Assembly: GCA_964626885.1 (NCBI GenBank)
Contig: CAZVJA010000046.1
Location: 1 to 29,789, forward strand
DNA length: 29,789 bases
Direction: 5' to 3'
Source of the DNA: CAZVJA01 sp964626885
GTDB taxonomy: Bacteria > Planctomycetota > Planctomycetia > Planctomycetales > Planctomycetaceae
This document shows, piece by piece, positions 7,174 through 15,986 of this stretch. The notes beneath the pieces were generated by a model that worked only from the letters and a program-made list of their open reading frames with translations, had not been told where the DNA came from and ran no database searches. The number at the start of each line of letters is the position of its first letter. Position 1 is the first letter of the stretch. Made by a program: the position numbers and the translations under genes.

Positions 7174-10100
7174 CTACGCCCCCGCTGGCGACCCATACCC
7201 TCCCCCTCCGGGAGTTTCGATTGTCAAAACGTCGCCCGGTTGAACCACGATTGCGAATTTTCCGCCCAGATCTTCATCCGCGCCCGTTCCCGCACGTTGC
7301 AATCGATTACTTCCGCGCGCTCCTGGTTCCCCTCCCTCAAGTCCAAACGGAACGTATTCGCCGCGGCGTTCCGAGAGCATCGAAACGGTAAGTGGTCTGA
7401 GGAACTCGAGTCGCCGCACAATGCCGTCGCCTCCATTCTTTCGGCCACGGCCACCCGAACCATGTCGGATTGCAAATTCCCGCACGCGCACTGGGTACCG
7501 TCGCTCGATGACCTCGGCGTCGGTGAGCCGTGTGTTCGTCATGTGCGTGTGCACGGCGTTTGCACCATCCGCGATGGGTGTTGCCCCGCTTCCGCCGCAG
7601 ATAGTTTCGTAATAGCCGAATGTTGCATCGCCAAAGGTGAGATTGTTCATTGTCCCCTGACTCGCGGCCGCCAAGCCGAGTGCGCCAAGCAACACATCGA
7701 CCACTCGCTGAGAGGTCTCCACGTTGCCGCCGACAACGGCTGGGGTGTGTGCGGGGTCGGGTTGTTCAGTCGGGTTCAAAAGGCATTCTTCTGGAAGGAC
7801 AATTTCCACCGGGTCGAGCACACCGCTGTTGAGCGGAATGTCTTCATTGATGAGGCATCGGAACACATATAGCACTGCCGCAGTCACAATTGCCCGGTTG
7901 GCGTTCAAATTTGATGCAAGTACCGGGCCAGTACCAGTGAAATCGACTATCGCGCGATCTCCCCTGATGGCGATCGAAACAGCAATCGGCGAACCATCAT
8001 CGAGATGATCAACCTGCTCGTATCGACCATCCGGGATCATGGTGAGCGCGACCCTCATTTTCTCTGCTGCGGCACGTTGAATGTGATGCATATAGGCCTG
8101 GACAACTTCCAGTGTGTGTCTCTCGACCAGTTCCCCAAGTAAGCGCGCGCCGACGCTGTTCGCTGCTACCTGTGCCGCCACGTCCGCGAGGTTGTCGTCC
8201 ACCGCGCGAGAGGGGTAGGAGCCGCTTGTGAGAAGTTCGTGCAGCTCCGCCTCACGGGAAGATCCCTGTGCGACAAGTTTGAAATTGCGAATCAACACAC
8301 CTTCTTCCGCCAGGCTCTTCGAGAACGGCGGCATGCTTCCGGGAACAATTCCGCCAATCTCCGCGTGGTGCGCCCGGCTGGCGGTGAAGAACAGCAGTTT
8401 CCTGCTGGAGACGTGATGCACTGGGGTAACGACCGTCACATCGGGTAGGTGCGAGCCGCCGCGGTATGGATCGTTCGTGACGTACACATCCCCGGGGGCC
8501 ATGTCAGGATTGTCCGCCAGCACGCGTTTGATGGTCTCGCTCATCGCGCCGAGATGTACCGGGATGTGTGGTGCATTCACAACGAGATCCCCATCGGGGG
8601 TGAAAACCGCGCAACTGAAGTCAAGCCGCTCCTTAACGTTCGTCGAACAACTCGTCCTTTGCAGCGTCGTTCCCATCTGTTCGGCAATCGATGCAAACAG
8701 ATTGTTGAAAATCTCCAGCCGCACGGGGTCCGCTTCAGTACTTGATGGAACTGCACTCATCGAAAAATCGGATGATTGTTGAAGTAATATCTCTCTTCCG
8801 GCGAGTACGGTTGCTGACCAGCCTGGTTCGATGAAAATCGTCGATGTCGATTCGCACATGATTGCGGGCCCCGAGATCTCGTCTCCCGCGTGCAGGTCCT
8901 CTCGGTGGAAAACCGCTGTCTCACGCGACTCTCGGTCAAACCGGGCGGCTGTCATCTGTTTCGGTTTCGGTCGGCGCGGAACTACTGGTGTGCGTACTTC
9001 CGATGGATCGGTGATCTTCCCAACGACTTCCACCCGTGCCGCAACAATTTCGATCGGACGTCCGGTATGTTTGTAGCCGTACAGGCGCTCGTGCATTTCT
9101 TCGTACCGCGTCACATCATTTCCATCAGCCGGTCGAACCACGTTGATGGTCGCATCCACTCCGCGATAGCGCATGTCGAGCGAGAATATCGGAGCCTGAA
9201 TGTGCTCGGCCTCGATTCCTTCCGCTCGCACTTCGGCGATTGCCCGCTCCACTAGGCGTGCAAAAACCCCTTCCAACTCCTTCAGTGTTGCTGCATCGTA
9301 CGGCTTGAGCACTGCTCGCTCACCGAACCGTCGCACGTCAGCTATTCCGATGCCATACGCGCTCAGAATCCCCGCATAGGGATGCAACAATACCTTGCGG
9401 ATTCCCAACGAATTCGCGACCGCACAGGCATGCTGTCCTCCCGCGCCACCGAAGGTCACGAGTACGTAATCCGCCGGATCATAACCTTTTGCGACCGAGA
9501 TGTTCCGAATCGCACGGACCATGTTGGCATTCGCAATCTGGACGAACCCCTCCGCTAACTCGGCTGGGGTGTATCGGCGCCCGAGAGGTGACGACGCAAT
9601 CACCCGGCACATATCGTTCAGCCGTTGCTCTACGGCCGCCGTGTTGAGGGGAAAGGCAAACCGCTCTGGCAGAATGCGTCCCAAATACAGATTCACGTCG
9701 GTGACGGTCAGCGGTCCGCCGCGCCCATAGCAGGCCGGGCCGGGCTCTGCCCCCGCGCTTTTTGGTCCCACCACCAACTTCACTCCGTCGAAGTCGCAAA
9801 CGCTTCCCCCGCCAGCCGCGACTGTCTCAATGGCAAGCATCGGCGAGACGACCCGCACCCCTGCTTTTTTAGTTTCGAACTCGTATTCATAGCTCCCATC
9901 GAAACGCGAAACATCGGTGCTCGTGCCCCCCATATCGAAGCCGATCGATTTCGCGAACCCGGCCCGCCCCGCTACTCGTGAGAACCCGACCACTCCCCCC
10001 GCCGGACCGGAAAGGATGCTGTCCTTCCCGACGAAGCGGTCCGCGTCGACCAGCCCGCCGGCTGATGTCATGATCTGCAATCGACTGCGGCCGAGTGCTC

Positions 10101-10995
10101 CACGGAGCTTCGCCACGTACTCGCGGAGCACAGGGTTGAGATACGCATCGAGCACCGTCGTGTCGCCGCGTGAGACAATCTTGATCAAGGGGGCTAGTTT
10201 GCTCGATGTACTGATTTCCTCAAACCCCGTCTCGCGCGCGGCACGCTCGACAAGTTCCTCGTGGGCCGGGTTTGCAAACGAATGCAGCAGGCAAATAGCC
10301 ACCGATTCGACGCCAGTCTGCTTCAACTCTACCAGTTGCTCTAGTACTCGTTGTTCAGTCGGCGCGACGAGTACCCGCCCGTCGGCGTCGAGCCGTTCGT
10401 CAATTTCGACCACATGTTCGAAGATCGGCTCCGGCCTCTTGATCGCCAGATCGAACAGCCGTGGGCGGTCCTGGTTGCCGATCAGGAGTACATCCGCAAA
10501 ACCTCGCGTAGTGATGAACGCCGTGCGCGCGCCGGTTCGCGTTAGCAAGGCGTTTGTGCCGCGAGTCGTTCCAAGCTTCACCACGACTTCTGGAATCGGG
10601 TCATCGAGCCGCAATCCGAGCACGCGACGGATCGCCAGGATTGGCGCTTCTTCTCCGGAGAACAACTCGAAACGCATACCAGTGCGTGCAGAACGTCCGG
10701 GCAACTGCTCGACGACAAATTCTCCGCGCTTTGCTTCGAACGATGTCACTCGCGTGATATGGAGCACGGTGCCCGCTTCGTCGACCAACCGTAGTTCGTA
10801 CCCCCGCCAAAAATCGGCGGGGTCACCCGCGCGAGACAGATCGCGAAAGCTTGCAGGGCCTGTAATTTCGGCGATCGCTCCTTTCATCACTCCAGAACTG
10901 AGCACCTTGCAGGGAATCAGCCGATCGTCCGGCGCGCGGGCGATGCAGTCGGTAAACGTGCCGCCGACATCAATCCAGAATTCCCAGGAGGCCAT
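7174..10995 (-). CDS. fused hydantoinase A/B, ATP-dependent 5-oxoprolinase type
   Basis: 1273 residues, close to eukaryotic-type 5-oxoprolinase (about 1290). The HyuA half (about 1-740) opens with the actin-fold nucleotide-binding motif WIDVGGTFTDCIA. It also has KLGTTRGTNALLTRTG and the GFDMGGTSTDVSRFDG phosphate-binding block, and later VTFGGAGGQHACAVA. The HyuB half starts near residue 746 (MSAVPSSTEADPVRLEIF) and contains DLVVNAPHIPVHLGAMS, TNDPYRGGSHLPDV and a Gly-rich end (ETPGGGGYG). The two halves are in one frame with no stop between them. The enzyme opens 5-oxoproline (or a hydantoin) with ATP, feeding glutamate. There is no clear Shine-Dalgarno; the start is set by the VGGTFTD motif at residue 11. 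Hydantoinase cannot be excluded as the true activity. Confidence 0.93.
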   Translation of the reverse strand: MASWEFWIDVGGTFTDCIARAPDDRLIPCKVLSSGVMKGAIAEITGPASFRDLSRAGDPADFWRGYELRLVDEAGTVLHITRVTSFEAKRGEFVVEQLPGRSARTGMRFELFSGEEAPILAIRRVLGLRLDDPIPEVVVKLGTTRGTNALLTRTGARTAFITTRGFADVLLIGNQDRPRLFDLAIKRPEPIFEHVVEIDERLDADGRVLVAPTEQRVLEQLVELKQTGVESVAICLLHSFANPAHEELVERAARETGFEEISTSSKLAPLIKIVSRGDTTVLDAYLNPVLREYVAKLRGALGRSRLQIMTSAGGLVDADRFVGKDSILSGPAGGVVGFSRVAGRAGFAKSIGFDMGGTSTDVSRFDGSYEYEFETKKAGVRVVSPMLAIETVAAGGGSVCDFDGVKLVVGPKSAGAEPGPACYGRGGPLTVTDVNLYLGRILPERFAFPLNTAAVEQRLNDMCRVIASSPLGRRYTPAELAEGFVQIANANMVRAIRNISVAKGYDPADYVLVTFGGAGGQHACAVANSLGIRKVLLHPYAGILSAYGIGIADVRRFGERAVLKPYDAATLKELEGVFARLVERAIAEVRAEGIEAEHIQAPIFSLDMRYRGVDATINVVRPADGNDVTRYEEMHERLYGYKHTGRPIEIVAARVEVVGKITDPSEVRTPVVPRRPKPKQMTAARFDRESRETAVFHREDLHAGDEISGPAIMCESTSTIFIEPGWSATVLAGREILLQQSSDFSMSAVPSSTEADPVRLEIFNNLFASIAEQMGTTLQRTSCSTNVKERLDFSCAVFTPDGDLVVNAPHIPVHLGAMSETIKRVLADNPDMAPGDVYVTNDPYRGGSHLPDVTVVTPVHHVSSRKLLFFTASRAHHAEIGGIVPGSMPPFSKSLAEEGVLIRNFKLVAQGSSREAELHELLTSGSYPSRAVDDNLADVAAQVAANSVGARLLGELVERHTLEVVQAYMHHIQRAAAEKMRVALTMIPDGRYEQVDHLDDGSPIAVSIAIRGDRAIVDFTGTGPVLASNLNANRAIVTAAVLYVFRCLINEDIPLNSGVLDPVEIVLPEECLLNPTEQPDPAHTPAVVGGNVETSQRVVDVLLGALGLAAASQGTMNNLTFGDATFGYYETICGGSGATPIADGANAVHTHMTNTRLTDAEVIERRYPVRVREFAIRHGSGGRGRKNGGDGIVRRLEFLRPLTVSMLSERRGEYVPFGLEGGEPGARGSNRLQRAGTGADEDLGGKFAIVVQPGDVLTIETPGGGGYGSPAGA

Positions 10996-11017
10996 ATGAA
11001 AGGCGGGGGTAGGGGTC

Positions 11018-11068
11018 AGGAATCAGACAGGAATCACATGAGCAAGAGACGAGTGGAGAGAGGAATCA
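11018..11068. repeat. short scattered AGGAATCA repeats
   Basis: AGGAATCA occurs three times (11018-11025, 11029-11036, 11061-11068) in the non-coding gap between the 5-oxoprolinase gene and the PHP gene. The second copy lies in CAGACAGGAAT (11024-11034), which recurs at 15956-15966. Function unknown. Confidence 0.5.
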
Positions 11069-11070
11069 GG

Positions 11071-11099
11071 AAAAAATACCCACCACTGGCAAGTGATGG
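11071..11099 (-). terminator. intrinsic terminator of the PHP-domain gene
   Basis: On the minus strand CCATCACT-TGCC-AGTGGTGG forms an 8-bp stem (one G-T pair) with a 4-nt loop, followed by GTA and six T. It begins 18 nt after the stop at 11118. It separates this gene from the downstream 5-oxoprolinase gene. Confidence 0.85.
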
Positions 11100-11117
11100 A
11101 CGGAATACATTCCGATC

Positions 11118-12482
11118 TCACCGTGCCCCTGGTGCTGCCGGGCCAAGTACTGGCTGTGCCCACGCACGCTCAAATTCACTTTCATTGGTCGGATACACCT
11201 TCGTCTCGGACGGGTTCGGATGTCGTTTCGAAGATGTGACGACCGCCCGCACGTACAGGTCTTCATCACGGAATTGATAAGAACCTTTTGTTCCCAAGAC
11301 CTTCGCGAAAGTCTGACCGATCTCGTTGCTGTAACGGTGTGTTGCGTTAACAGGTTTTCCGTCTTTGTCAGTGACCGGTTCGCTCTTCGGATTGAAACCT
11401 TTCCGCGTGCCGACGAACTCAATGGTGTATTCCACCCCCGGCTTAGCGTCGATTTCCATCTCCAGGCCCTGCGATGACGACACCACTTTCTTGAGCGTCA
11501 CGCCGGATGAGGCGTAAAACCGCCCCGCTTCGAGAGCCGAAATGAGCGCCTGCGGACTCAAGTCACTCGCCAGCACCTGTACCCAGCCGCGACCCGGTTC
11601 AGAACCCCGGCTTGGAATGTTGTGATATTCATGTCCGTCGTCTGTAGCGATGCCGTACATCAACGGCAGGCCGAGTTCGGTAATCCTGCGAGTGAGAATG
11701 ATGTCCCAGATCCGCTCCATCGAGGCATGTTCGGCGTCGCCGCTGTTGTGCACGCCGGGATGCCCGTTATACACCTCAAAGAAATTCTCACCGCGGACCC
11801 GCATCAGATCTTCGGCTGTCACTCCCCACCCGAAGTTGGGGTGATTGAGATGCACGAAGATCGGCTTGCCGGTCGCTTCGCGCTGGGCGATCACCGCATT
11901 GATGTTGTTCTGAATAGCGTCGTAAACGCTTTCACCCCCAAGCGGCGGAATCAACGACTGGATGTTCGTCGCGTTGATATGAATCGGCAGTTTGCCGAAG
12001 CGATCAGAGATCTCTTCCCCTTGAATCAGCAGAAATTTTCCTATTTCGGAAATCTTGTCGACCAGTTCGGGAAACCGCTTCAAGCGAACTTCCAACCGGC
12101 CGTCGATGGTCCGCTCTTCCACCCACTCGCCGGGAAAACGGGACTTCAGCTTGTCGTAGGCTTTTCGCTTTCCCTTGTTCTTCTCGACGTCGCTCCATTT
12201 GTCGATGTTGAGCAGAATGTTGTGATCGGTGAAACAGAGAAAATCGTAGCCGTGCTCCTTGTACCAGAGAGCGACCATCTCGGGGTAGTCGTCCCCATCG
12301 CTCCAGAGGGTGTGCGTATGGAGATTGCCGCGATACCAGCGGAGCTTGCCGTCGGCTTCGAGGGTCTTGGCAACGACCGCCATTTCCACCGGACGGCCAA
12401 AGAGGAAAAGCAGCACTCCGCAGATGACGACGACAAGCAAACTAATGGCCGTTGATCTCGTCGATTTTAAGGGATTTTTCAT
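11118..12482 (-). CDS. membrane-anchored PHP-domain metal-dependent phosphoesterase-like protein
   Basis: 454 residues. Residues about 11-29 form a hydrophobic signal-anchor helix (TAISLLVVVICGVLLFLFG). It is followed by the PHP metal-site motif RGNLHTHTLWSDG (H55, H57) and FTDHN (D86, H87). Further His/Asp residues come later (FVHLNHPNFGWG, EVYNGHP, YGIATDDGHEYHN) and fit the remaining PHP ligands. The C-terminal part (about 330-430) looks like a beta-rich domain. PHP proteins hydrolyse phosphoesters using two or three metal ions; the anchor implies an extracytoplasmic substrate, which cannot be named. The ATG at 12482 has no strong Shine-Dalgarno. It is divergent from the BlaI/M56 operon, with a 314-nt gap, and ends at a good terminator. 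Confidence 0.85.
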   Translation of the reverse strand: MKNPLKSTRSTAISLLVVVICGVLLFLFGRPVEMAVVAKTLEADGKLRWYRGNLHTHTLWSDGDDYPEMVALWYKEHGYDFLCFTDHNILLNIDKWSDVEKNKGKRKAYDKLKSRFPGEWVEERTIDGRLEVRLKRFPELVDKISEIGKFLLIQGEEISDRFGKLPIHINATNIQSLIPPLGGESVYDAIQNNINAVIAQREATGKPIFVHLNHPNFGWGVTAEDLMRVRGENFFEVYNGHPGVHNSGDAEHASMERIWDIILTRRITELGLPLMYGIATDDGHEYHNIPSRGSEPGRGWVQVLASDLSPQALISALEAGRFYASSGVTLKKVVSSSQGLEMEIDAKPGVEYTIEFVGTRKGFNPKSEPVTDKDGKPVNATHRYSNEIGQTFAKVLGTKGSYQFRDEDLYVRAVVTSSKRHPNPSETKVYPTNESEFERAWAQPVLGPAAPGAR

Positions 12483-12639
12483 GTAGAGAAAGACTCAGGA
12501 TTCGAGGCTCGGGATTCTAGACTTCACTCAATCGAGCGTACCCGCCCAAGGCAAGAACTTCTAGCATGCAGCCCGGAAGAATGACGACAAGTTGACCTCG
12601 TCCATGCGTCTGACAACGGAGGAAAAATCACTGAAAATC

Positions 12640-12668
12640 TTGACAGCCGCATGAAGTGGCAGTATATT
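12640..12668 (+). promoter_or_regulatory. sigma-70-type promoter of the BlaI/M56 operon
   Basis: A perfect -35 TTGACA (12640-12645) and a -10 TATATT (12663-12668, 5 of 6) are separated by exactly 17 nt. It points at the blaI start at 12797, giving a leader of roughly 120 nt. Confidence 0.75.
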
Positions 12669-12672
12669 GCCA
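12657..12672. promoter_or_regulatory. probable BlaI operator overlapping the -10 box
   Basis: TGGCAGTATATTGCCA: arms TGGCA/TGCCA around a near-palindromic centre (one mismatch pair). The -10 box TATATT lies inside it, so a bound dimer would block RNA polymerase. A further TTGCCA half-site lies at 12685-12690, 18 nt downstream of the first. Assigning it to BlaI rests on position; it differs from the TACA/TGTA sites known from Staphylococcus. Confidence 0.55.
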
Positions 12673-12796
12673 TGTGCTAATGGGTTGCCATTTGGGGTGT
12701 TCATCCGGAATGATTCGGGAAGGACGCTGAGCAAGAGCAGAAGCAGGCGGCATTCGTGGCTTACTACTGTGCCATGCAGAACGAGAAAGCGAATAA

Positions 12797-13192
12797 ATGT
12801 CAAAGAACAAACCCCGGTTAACAGATCTCGGCCGTCGGGAACGGCAAATCATGGATGCGATTCACGAACTGGGGGAAGCCTCGGTGGCAGGTGTTCGCGA
12901 CCGGTTGGCCGATCCCCCAAGCTATTCCGCCGTGCGGACGATGATCCGTCTTTTAGAGTCGAAAGGTTTTCTGAAGCATCGTCAGGAAGGAAAGAAGTAC
13001 GTCTATCGATCGACGCAATCACGCGAGACCGCCCGACAGTCGCTCCTGCGGCATTTATTGAAGACCTTCTTCGGCAATTCCGCGACCGAGGCGGTAGCCG
13101 CCATTCTCGATGTCTCTGCGGACGAGTTAAGCGACACAGAGTTGAGGAAACTGGAATCGTTGGTGCAGCAGGCCCGCAAAGAGGGAAACTGA
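12797..13192 (+). CDS. BlaI/MecI/CopY-family transcriptional repressor
   Basis: 131 residues. The N-terminal winged helix matches BlaI: LGRRERQIMDAIHELGEASVAGVRDRL, then SYSAVRTMIRLLESKGFLKHRQEGKKYVYRS. The helical C-terminal part (about 75-125) should mediate dimerisation and holds the region that M56 partners cut in BlaI/MecI. It starts at ATG 12797 with only a weak purine-rich site. Its stop is 1 nt before the next start, so it is tightly coupled to the M56 gene. It is inferred to repress its own operon through the palindrome at 12657-12672. Other target genes are unknown. Confidence 0.92.
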   Translation: MSKNKPRLTDLGRRERQIMDAIHELGEASVAGVRDRLADPPSYSAVRTMIRLLESKGFLKHRQEGKKYVYRSTQSRETARQSLLRHLLKTFFGNSATEAVAAILDVSADELSDTELRKLESLVQQARKEGN

Positions 13193-13193
13193 C

Positions 13194-15884
13194 ATGTCGA
13201 TCAACATGATCCGATTTGATGAATTGATAGATGCGATGATCTTCCTCGCCCGCGACATTCCACTGAAATCGACTGTTGTGCTGCTGGCTGCCGCAGTCGT
13301 CGCGTGGATGCTGCGTCGCCGTCCCTCAGCAGCGCGGCACGCTGTCTGGTGCAGCGCTCTTGTGCTGCTGCTGGTATTGCCGGTGTTGGCGTACATTCTC
13401 CCCGCCTGGGAGTTGGCCATGCTGCCTCGAATTTCAGCTGCGTCGGTGCTGACACCAACTCCTGATGAGCTCGACACTATGAATGTCTCTACCATTTCCG
13501 AGGAGAGAGAGCAGGTTGAAGCCGACTTGTCACAATCATCAGAGAAATCGGAATTGTCCGTTGTTCGCGGCGAAGGTGATAATCAGTTTCCTGCTGCGAG
13601 TTGTAATCCTCGTTCCGTCGTCACTGAAGATCAGCTTGTGTGGCCGTCGTTGGAATCTCTGGGCGGCGTTGCAGTGCTGCTCTGGTTGATCGGCGTCGTA
13701 CTGCTGGGCTTCGGGACGGTGGTGCGATTTGCCGGTAGCTTCCGACTGCTGCGCGGTTCGCTGCCGCTGGAGGACGACGAATGGGCGCACAGCTTGGTGG
13801 AGATTCAGCGGATACGTGGCATCCGGCGGCGTATCTCGTTGCTGCAGAACGGATCGGTAGACGTACCGATGACCTGCGGAACATTCCGCCCGGTAGTCGT
13901 CATTCCGAGTGATTTCAAGGGGACCCCCGCCGAAGTCCGGCGCATCTTGTTGCACGAACTGGCCCACATCGCACGGTTCGATGTTGCGTGGCAGCTTATC
14001 GGGCGAATTGCCTGCGCTTTCTACTGGTTCCATCCACTGGCATGGTGGAGCCTGCGGCGGATGCGCGAAGAGCAGGAGCATGCCTGCGACGACTGGGTGC
14101 TGCAGGCGGGCGAACGGGCGTCTGATTATGCCGACCAGCTTTTGGCGATCGCCCGTGCAAAGCGACGGCGAATGCAGCTCTCGACGGCCATTGGCATGGT
14201 GCAGCGGACAAAACTGGAAAAGCGGATTCGTCTGCTCCTCAGTAACGAATGTAGCCATGGACGACTGACGCGGCGCGGGATGCTATTGTTCGTTTTTTCA
14301 GGGATGATCTTTACGGCTGCAGTGGCGGTGGCGAGGCCGGTGGTCAGGGGATCTTCGGAAACATTGCCTGCGAACATTCTCAATCAAGGGACTGATGATT
14401 CCGCCGCGTCGCGGCGGCAATCTGCGGAATCGTCATCGACGACGAAGGAGACCTCTGAGAAGAAGCCTCCGGCAGCGTCTGAAAAACCACAAAGTGCGGA
14501 ATCAGAAAAGAAGCCGAAAGGAGACTACACCGTTCCGATCACCGTCTCGGGCCGGGCGCTCAATACCGAAGGGAAGCCGATCGCCGGCGCGAAGATTTAC
14601 ATTGCTGACCGACGCGTGAATTACAAACGATTCAGTGAAACAACGTCCGGTACCGATGGAAGCTTCACATTGAGAGACGTGTCGTTACCAATCCTGCGTT
14701 CTGAAGCCACGAATGGACGCGATCATAGTATGTTCGTTCTTTACGGAGAGGCGGACGGGTATGGCTTCGCCTGGCGTCCGGACAAGTGGTATTACCCCGA
14801 GCCGAATCCTTCTCTTCGGTTTTTGGATCGGACCGATGAAGATCTCCCCAAGTTCTTTCAGAAAGATGAGAAGATTGAACTCGACCTGCGGTTTGCGAAA
14901 GCAACAACGGTCCGAGGCCGAATTGTGGACGACCAGGGAACGCCCATCCCGGACACGAAACTGCAGATCTATGATTGTGAATTACTCCCTAAGGTGGGGT
15001 ATTCGGTCGGGACGGACGATCCTCCGAGACGACGATTCACAATAATCGACAACAACCGCTTCGAGATGTTAAACGCCGACGTGCCGGAGCGATTGCGCGT
15101 TCGAAGGACCGATTCCGACGGACGGTTCGAATTCACCAGCCTACCAGCCGGCTGTCGGTTTCGCGTCCGCGTCGCGCCCCCCGGTTTTCCGGACCGCATG
15201 GTCTGGTTTGCCACGCAGGGAGGACTTCCGGAGGAATACGGCGAAGATCGGCTCTACAACGGCTTGGAGGACGTAAAGGTTTCATTCATTCGCCCGACTC
15301 AAATACCGATTCGCGTTGTTTACGGCGACACTGGCAAACCTGCTCCCAAGGTTTGGGTCGGTTTGTATAACAAGGAAGGCGAATCGCACAAAACGAGTGA
15401 CGAAAATGGCCGGGTGCTGCTGGGAGTTCCTCCCGGGGAATACCAGCTTGAATTGCTCCCGGAATATAAGACCCCATATCTTGAAACAGAAAGCCCGTTC
15501 CAAGTTGAAGCCAAACCGCCCGCTTCCGAGGTCGTCGTGAAGATCCGTCCCGCAGCTCAGGTCGAGATACAGGTCGTGGACGAGGAGACGGGCCTCGGTA
15601 TTCCGGGAGTCGACATTTGGAAAAAGGAGGGAGCGGGGAGGAGCGATTATTACACCACGAGTTGGGAAGTCGACACGCGGATTGTCCATCGCGACCGCCA
15701 GCGGACTGACAAGGATGGCTTCATTCACGAATTCTTCGAGCCGGGAAAGTATCGGATTGGCGTCGGATATCAATATCATGCGCCGTTCTACACTCCGGCC
15801 GACGCAGAGGGACAGGAGTTCGAATGCCGCGCGGGAGTGAAGTTGAACCTCGTGTTCGAAATGCGAAAGGTTGCAAAGCCGTGA
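13194..15884 (+). CDS. BlaR1-like M56 membrane metallopeptidase with carboxypeptidase-regulatory-like sensor domains
   Basis: 896 residues. Helices lie at about 24-41 and 50-70 and near 155-178, followed by the M56 zinc motif HELAH (254-258) and the third-ligand region EEQEHACDD (Glu about 295). A final helix (about 362-382) passes the chain outside. A low-complexity Ser/Glu/Lys linker (about 395-445) leads to three or four beta-sandwich repeats of the CarboxypepD-reg/Cna-B type. These contain VSGRALNTEGKPIAGAKIYI, VRGRIVDDQGTPIPDTKL, RVVYGDTGKPAPKVWVGLY and VEIQVVDEETGLGIPGVDIW. No penicillin-binding (SxxK) domain is present, so the signal is probably not a beta-lactam. By analogy to BlaR1 it would sense something outside and cleave the BlaI partner encoded 1 nt upstream. 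Confidence 0.9.
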   Translation: MSINMIRFDELIDAMIFLARDIPLKSTVVLLAAAVVAWMLRRRPSAARHAVWCSALVLLLVLPVLAYILPAWELAMLPRISAASVLTPTPDELDTMNVSTISEEREQVEADLSQSSEKSELSVVRGEGDNQFPAASCNPRSVVTEDQLVWPSLESLGGVAVLLWLIGVVLLGFGTVVRFAGSFRLLRGSLPLEDDEWAHSLVEIQRIRGIRRRISLLQNGSVDVPMTCGTFRPVVVIPSDFKGTPAEVRRILLHELAHIARFDVAWQLIGRIACAFYWFHPLAWWSLRRMREEQEHACDDWVLQAGERASDYADQLLAIARAKRRRMQLSTAIGMVQRTKLEKRIRLLLSNECSHGRLTRRGMLLFVFSGMIFTAAVAVARPVVRGSSETLPANILNQGTDDSAASRRQSAESSSTTKETSEKKPPAASEKPQSAESEKKPKGDYTVPITVSGRALNTEGKPIAGAKIYIADRRVNYKRFSETTSGTDGSFTLRDVSLPILRSEATNGRDHSMFVLYGEADGYGFAWRPDKWYYPEPNPSLRFLDRTDEDLPKFFQKDEKIELDLRFAKATTVRGRIVDDQGTPIPDTKLQIYDCELLPKVGYSVGTDDPPRRRFTIIDNNRFEMLNADVPERLRVRRTDSDGRFEFTSLPAGCRFRVRVAPPGFPDRMVWFATQGGLPEEYGEDRLYNGLEDVKVSFIRPTQIPIRVVYGDTGKPAPKVWVGLYNKEGESHKTSDENGRVLLGVPPGEYQLELLPEYKTPYLETESPFQVEAKPPASEVVVKIRPAAQVEIQVVDEETGLGIPGVDIWKKEGAGRSDYYTTSWEVDTRIVHRDRQRTDKDGFIHEFFEPGKYRIGVGYQYHAPFYTPADAEGQEFECRAGVKLNLVFEMRKVAKP

Positions 15885-15952
15885 TGAGCACTATTCCGCA
15901 GGGGGTATGATCGGCGGGTTTTCTATGTTGAAAGCTGACCGCTGATTTCTTC

Positions 15953-15974
15953 GGACAGACAGGAATGTCTGCCC
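15953..15974. repeat. intergenic hairpin, possible dispersed element
   Basis: GGACAGACA-GGAA-TGTCTGCCC forms a stem with CAGACA/TGTCTG and flanking GG/CC (one mismatch). It lies between the converging M56 and phosphatase genes, 12 nt after the phosphatase stop. It has no T-run. Part of it (CAGACAGGAAT) recurs at 11024-11034, also non-coding. Confidence 0.5.
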
Positions 15975-15986
15975 GCCCGAATTCCG

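Larger units (their letters stand above)
12483..12796. other. divergent intergenic region, PHP gene / blaI operon
   Basis: 314 nt. The plus-strand half holds the promoter and operator of the BlaI operon (12640-12672). The minus-strand half shows TAGAAT (12514-12519, minus) as a possible -10 for the PHP gene but no matching -35. The last ~120 nt would be the untranslated leader of blaI; I see no convincing small gene there. Confidence 0.5.

Noticed and set aside
9917..10999. Plus-strand frame (about 360 residues) opposite the 5-oxoprolinase
   Set aside because: Very Ser/Arg/Pro-rich shadow of the HyuA half; no ribosome-binding site or motif.
11622..12455. Plus-strand frame (about 277 residues) opposite the PHP gene
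   Set aside because: Shadow of a gene with all PHP ligands; no family signal.
13194..15884. Beta-lactam sensing by the M56 protein
   Set aside because: No SxxK or other penicillin-binding motifs are present in the C-terminal region.
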